64,000 nt of DNA, taken from Haematospirillum jordaniae (GTDB lineage Bacteria > Pseudomonadota > Alphaproteobacteria > Rhodospirillales > Rhodospirillaceae). Positions 61,384 through 64,000 of this stretch are shown piece after piece. Both the position numbers and the translations under genes were made by a program. The DNA lies in the NCBI RefSeq assembly GCF_001611975.1, contig NZ_CP014525.1:674001-738000 (forward strand). Direction: 5' to 3'. The notes beneath the pieces were generated by a model. It ran no database searches, had not been told where the DNA came from, and saw only the letters and a list, made by a program, of their open reading frames with translations. Each line of letters starts with the position of its first letter. Positions within the stretch are counted from its first letter, which is position 1.

Positions 61384-61398
61384 GTGTTGACGCAACAC
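61384..61398. promoter_or_regulatory. Operator-like dyad upstream of porin 1
   Basis: GTGTTGACGCAACAC is a perfect 6-3-6 inverted repeat that contains TTGACG, a good -35 word, 168 bases before the porin ATG. A regulator bound here could control porin transcription. The -10 candidate (TATTGA at 61409) is poor. The whole 416-base gap 61150-61565 has no gene. Confidence 0.4.
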
Positions 61399-61565
61399 GG
61401 TATGGATGTATTGATAATCCCACCTTCGGGGGAAGGTTTCCGTCCTGCGCCCTGCTTTCGTTTGGGCTGCCACCCGGAAAAAAGGCCTGAAATGTTCTCC
61501 TGTATGGAACGCGCGCGTGCGCAATGCCGGGGTTCCGGCCAACCAGATTCAGGGATGTTGAAACA

Positions 61566-62840
61566 ATGAAAAAAATCCTTATCGGCACAAGTGCCCTTGT
61601 TGCGGCCTCCGCTCTGGCCGGTGTGGCCAATGCGGCAGAGCCGCTGAAGCTGTCTGTCGGCGGCTTTGGTTCCGTTTTTGTCGGCTATGCCTCCCAGGAA
61701 GACAAGTACCTGAAGGGTCTGCGTGATTTCGGAGACAGCAGTACTGAAGTCAGCGCTGTCGATGTCAAGGGCGACAACGAACTGCACTTCAAAGCCAAGA
61801 GCACGCTCGACAACGGCCTGACCGTTGGCTTCAAGGTAGAAATGGAAGCCGGCGGCAAGGATCCTTCCGGCAAGGTTGTGGATGAATACCACATCAGCCT
61901 AGGCGGGGCCTTCGGGACCATCATTGCCGGGGCTGACGACAATGCCTTGGCCGCCATTGCCAACCGCGCCCCCCACATGGGTGGCCGCCTGCTTGGCGCC
62001 GGCCTGTCGGATGGTGACATGGTCGAAGGTCTGTGGATCCTGAAGCCAAAGTCGCTCGCAGCCGTCGATACGGCCTCAACCCCAACAGCCGTGACAATAG
62101 AGGGCGCAGCAGGAGGCTACACCACATACGTTGACACCAATGGTGACAGCGAATCAATCAGCTACCTGACCCCGGCTATCGCTGGCTTCACGCTTGGCGC
62201 AACCTATGTGCCGGATGCCAAACAAGGGCGTAATAAGGCAGACCAGCCTTTTGGTAAAAACACCTTGGATGCCTATGGTGTTGGCTTGGCCTATGCCGGC
62301 AAGTTCGGTGATCTGGGCGTCAATGCCGACATCGGCTGGTTGACCGGTGATCATCCCGATGCAGACAGCCATAACGAATACCAAGCCGGCCTACACCTGT
62401 CCTATGGCGGGTTCATGATTGGCGGTGGCTATCGCTTGATTGACCAAGACTACAGCACAGCAACCGGAACTCCGGCGGCAACCTCAACAAAAGTTGTCAC
62501 AAGCGATGCTGATGCTTGGGAAGTAGGCGTTGGCTACAAGAGTGGCCCGTATGGAATTGCGCTTGGCTATACTGAAACATCAATAGACAAGAAAAGGAAC
62601 ATTACCACAACAACTCCGGTCATTGCATCGACAGCCTCCTCGGGCAAAGATAAGACCCGGATTGTCCAGCTGACCTCGGAATACACCATGGGGCCGGGCG
62701 TCATGCTGGTCGGTGGCTTGGGCTATGCCAAGTACGATGACAAGACCATCAGCGGTAACGCCGGCCTGACGGCAGATCAGCGGAAACTCGGCAAGAACAG
62801 CGGCTGGGTTGCGGTGACTGGTCTGTCACTGGCGTTCTGA
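61566..62840 (+). CDS. Porin (Porin_4-type outer-membrane barrel), copy 1
   Basis: The 424-aa protein has a signal peptide (MKKILIGTSALVAASALAGVANA) and alternating beta strands with YxGF/aromatic girdles (LSVGGFGSVFVGYAS; GLTVGFKVEMEAGGK; GGAFGTIIAGADDNA), ending in the barrel-terminal Phe (TGLSLAF). It is a general diffusion porin of the alphaproteobacterial type. ATG 61566 is the true start (the frame opens at 61524); CAGGGA is about ten bases upstream. A paralogue follows 327 bases downstream. Confidence 0.93.
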   Translation: MKKILIGTSALVAASALAGVANAAEPLKLSVGGFGSVFVGYASQEDKYLKGLRDFGDSSTEVSAVDVKGDNELHFKAKSTLDNGLTVGFKVEMEAGGKDPSGKVVDEYHISLGGAFGTIIAGADDNALAAIANRAPHMGGRLLGAGLSDGDMVEGLWILKPKSLAAVDTASTPTAVTIEGAAGGYTTYVDTNGDSESISYLTPAIAGFTLGATYVPDAKQGRNKADQPFGKNTLDAYGVGLAYAGKFGDLGVNADIGWLTGDHPDADSHNEYQAGLHLSYGGFMIGGGYRLIDQDYSTATGTPAATSTKVVTSDADAWEVGVGYKSGPYGIALGYTETSIDKKRNITTTTPVIASTASSGKDKTRIVQLTSEYTMGPGVMLVGGLGYAKYDDKTISGNAGLTADQRKLGKNSGWVAVTGLSLAF

Positions 62841-62882
62841 TAAAACGTGGTCCTGCCACGGCGGGGCCGGGCTGAAAAACAG

Positions 62883-62913
62883 AAAGGGAGCTGCTCGTCA
62901 GCTCCCTTTTTTT
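62883..62913 (+). terminator. Rho-independent terminator after porin 1
   Basis: AAAGGGAGCTG, loop CTCGT, CAGCTCCCTTT, then further T residues (seven in all) form a strong stem and T-run 43 bases past the stop. The remainder of the gap is AT-rich and carries ATATAC-TTGAAT-GTATAT (62954-62971), a 6-6-6 dyad in front of the second porin. Confidence 0.95.
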
Positions 62914-62953
62914 GCCTTGTTTATGCCACAACACACAATCAAACGTCTGCATT

Positions 62954-63012
62954 ATATACTTGAATGTATATTGTTGGTTTTTTGCCTGTGTTATATCTGC
63001 AACACTTATAAA
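62954..63012 (+). promoter_or_regulatory. Putative promoter/operator zone of porin 2
   Basis: Within the AT-rich gap, the dyad ATATAC-N6-GTATAT (62954-62971) is followed by TTGCCT (62982-62987) and TTATAA (63006-63011) with an 18-base spacer, a plausible sigma-70-type pair about 155 bases before the porin ATG. Other choices exist in such AT-rich DNA. Confidence 0.35.
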
Positions 63013-63167
63013 AATACGTGTGTAATGTCGTTGTTACACGATTGACGGTACACGCACCGATCCCCTAGATAGCTGTCACTGCATTACATGCATGCACTCT
63101 TTTCCGGTCTGGAAGGGCAGTTGTGTGGTGTGTATGCATAACCAGATAGACAGGGATCAGAACTGTT

Positions 63168-64000
63168 ATGAAAAAAATTCTTGTTGGCACCAGCGCCCTT
63201 GTCGCTGCTTCTGCCATTGCCGGTTCCGCCATTGCTGCTGAACCGATCCAGCTGTCTGTTGGCGGCTTTGGCTCCGTGTTCGTTGGCTATGCGACCCAGA
63301 GCAAAAGCTACCTGAACGCGATCAAAAAAGACGCGATGTCGGCCGACGTCAAGGGCGACAACGAAATCCACTTCAAGGGCAAGACCACCCTGGACAACGG
63401 CCTGACCGTTTCCGTGAAGTATGAGCTGGAAGCCGGCGGTACAAACAACACCAACGATGATCATATCTCCAAGTATGCCATCTCTCTGGGGGGTGCATTC
63501 GGTACCGTGATCGCCGGCGTGGACGACAACGCCATGACCGCCTTGGCCGCCCGTTCCCCGCACATGGGCAACCGTCTGTTCGGCGGCGGCATTTCGGAAG
63601 GCAGCCTGATCGGCGGCGACTGGGTTCTGAAGCCGAAGACCGCTATTGGCGATGCGCCGGCAGCTGATGCGCCTGATGCTGACAAAACTATGTACCGTGC
63701 CGCGCAGCTGCTGAAGCAGACTGACTACATCGACGCCAGCTACATCACCACCGGCAATGGCACGGAAAGCATCAGCTATCTTTCGCCTTCCATCGCCGGC
63801 TTCACCCTTGGTGCCAGCTACATACCGGACACCAACCAGAAGAAGCACGACGAGAAGCAGCCAACCGGTAGAAAAATCGCCCGCGCCTATGGCGTTGGTC
63901 TTGGCTATGCCAACACCTTTGGTGGCGTTGGCGTGCAGGCTGATATCGGCTGGCTGAATGGCGGCAGCAAACTCAAGGCCGAAAAACTAGCCATTAACGA
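63168..64000 (+). CDS. Porin, copy 2 (partial at window end)
   Basis: An open frame from ATG 63168 (CAGGGAT upstream) runs past the window end; 277 codons are visible. The signal peptide MKKILVGTSALVAASAIAGS and first strands (LSVGGFGSVFVGYATQSKSY, GAFGTVIAGVDDNAMTALAA) are very close to copy 1, while loop segments differ (for example the DAPAADAPDADKTMYRAAQL insertion). It is a tandem paralogue of the preceding porin. The C-terminal strands are beyond the window. Confidence 0.92.
   Translation, partial: MKKILVGTSALVAASAIAGSAIAAEPIQLSVGGFGSVFVGYATQSKSYLNAIKKDAMSADVKGDNEIHFKGKTTLDNGLTVSVKYELEAGGTNNTNDDHISKYAISLGGAFGTVIAGVDDNAMTALAARSPHMGNRLFGGGISEGSLIGGDWVLKPKTAIGDAPAADAPDADKTMYRAAQLLKQTDYIDASYITTGNGTESISYLSPSIAGFTLGASYIPDTNQKKHDEKQPTGRKIARAYGVGLGYANTFGGVGVQADIGWLNGGSKLKAEKLAIN

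Noticed and set aside
63084..63848. A 254-codon minus-strand frame opposite porin 2
   Set aside because: A similar antisense frame exists opposite porin 1 (61146-61892), so it merely mirrors the paralogous porin sequences.
1..64000. CRISPR arrays, insertion sequences, prophage or integrase genes
   Set aside because: No regularly spaced repeats, transposase motifs or phage genes were seen; the tRNA-Thr has no duplicated 3' end downstream.

Overview
The window reads as chromosomal DNA of an alphaproteobacterium, most likely of the Rhodospirillales. This rests on gene families and gene order: a DUF4175/TIGR02302 protein, a DUF3576 lipoprotein next to leuS-lptE-holA, the envC-ctpA-yibQ-rppH string, CarD beside a seven-iron ferredoxin, an intracellular PHB depolymerase, and small 'Porin_4'-type porins with Phe-terminal barrels. 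By eye GC is in the mid to high fifties; the AT-rich strip near 3.2-3.4 kb and the LuxR segment near 43.2-45.2 kb look lower. There is no rRNA, CRISPR array, insertion sequence or phage module. One tRNA (Thr, CGT) is present.

Layout. 0-3.4 kb: a cell-surface-type glycosyltransferase coupled to a HAD phosphatase, ending in an AT-rich strip. 3.5-9.6 kb: minus-strand metalloprotease, cysteine-cluster protein and PHB depolymerase; an SCO/TauE-like copper or cytochrome-oxidase pair; a secreted ankyrin protein; gmhB. 9.7-18.8 kb: tRNA-Thr, a J-domain protein, pterin dehydratase, a LonB-like protease, ftsK, a ubiquinone hydroxylase and an FAH-family enzyme. 19-21.3 kb: lolA, then a 0.75-kb non-coding stretch with two iron-regulator-like dyads and a strongly structured region, then bfd-bfr. 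21.4-31.4 kb: gpmI, envC, ctpA, yibQ, rppH, DUF4175 and an OmpR-type regulator. 31.6-36.2 kb: ribA, an unknown protein, hinT-hisE and a lipoprotein serine protease. 36.2-39.5 kb: lptG, a membrane glycosyltransferase and a PAP2 phosphatase in one minus-strand operon. 39.6-43.1 kb: a cobalamin adenosyltransferase, etfBA and 3-hydroxybutyryl-CoA dehydrogenase. 43.3-46 kb: two convergent LuxR-family receptors without luxI, and a small ORF coupled to an XRE regulator. 46.1-51.5 kb: a second glycosyltransferase-PAP2 pair, lactate dehydrogenase, an unknown membrane protein, a low-molecular-weight phosphatase and a methyltransferase. 51.5-61.1 kb: a long minus-strand housekeeping run (DUF3576, leuS, lptE, holA, fdxA, carD, dapF, mtaB, ftsY). 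61.5-64 kb: two tandem paralogous porins, the second cut by the window end.

Two themes connect the genes. Envelope biogenesis is heavily represented: lptG, lptE, lolA, gmhB, envC, ctpA, yibQ, ftsK, porins, and two separate glycosyltransferase+PAP2 modules that together suggest replacement of lipid A (or other undecaprenyl-type) phosphates by sugars. Reduced-carbon and redox metabolism is represented by phaZ, 3-hydroxybutyryl-CoA dehydrogenase, ETF, LDH and ubiquinone synthesis. The parts least explained by known annotation are the LuxR-solo island with its large upstream inverted repeat, the structured non-coding region upstream of bfd-bfr, and the doubled glycosyltransferase/PAP2 modules. 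Many start codons were moved from the longest frame to internal GTG or ATG codons with a Shine-Dalgarno sequence; these choices are stated per gene.
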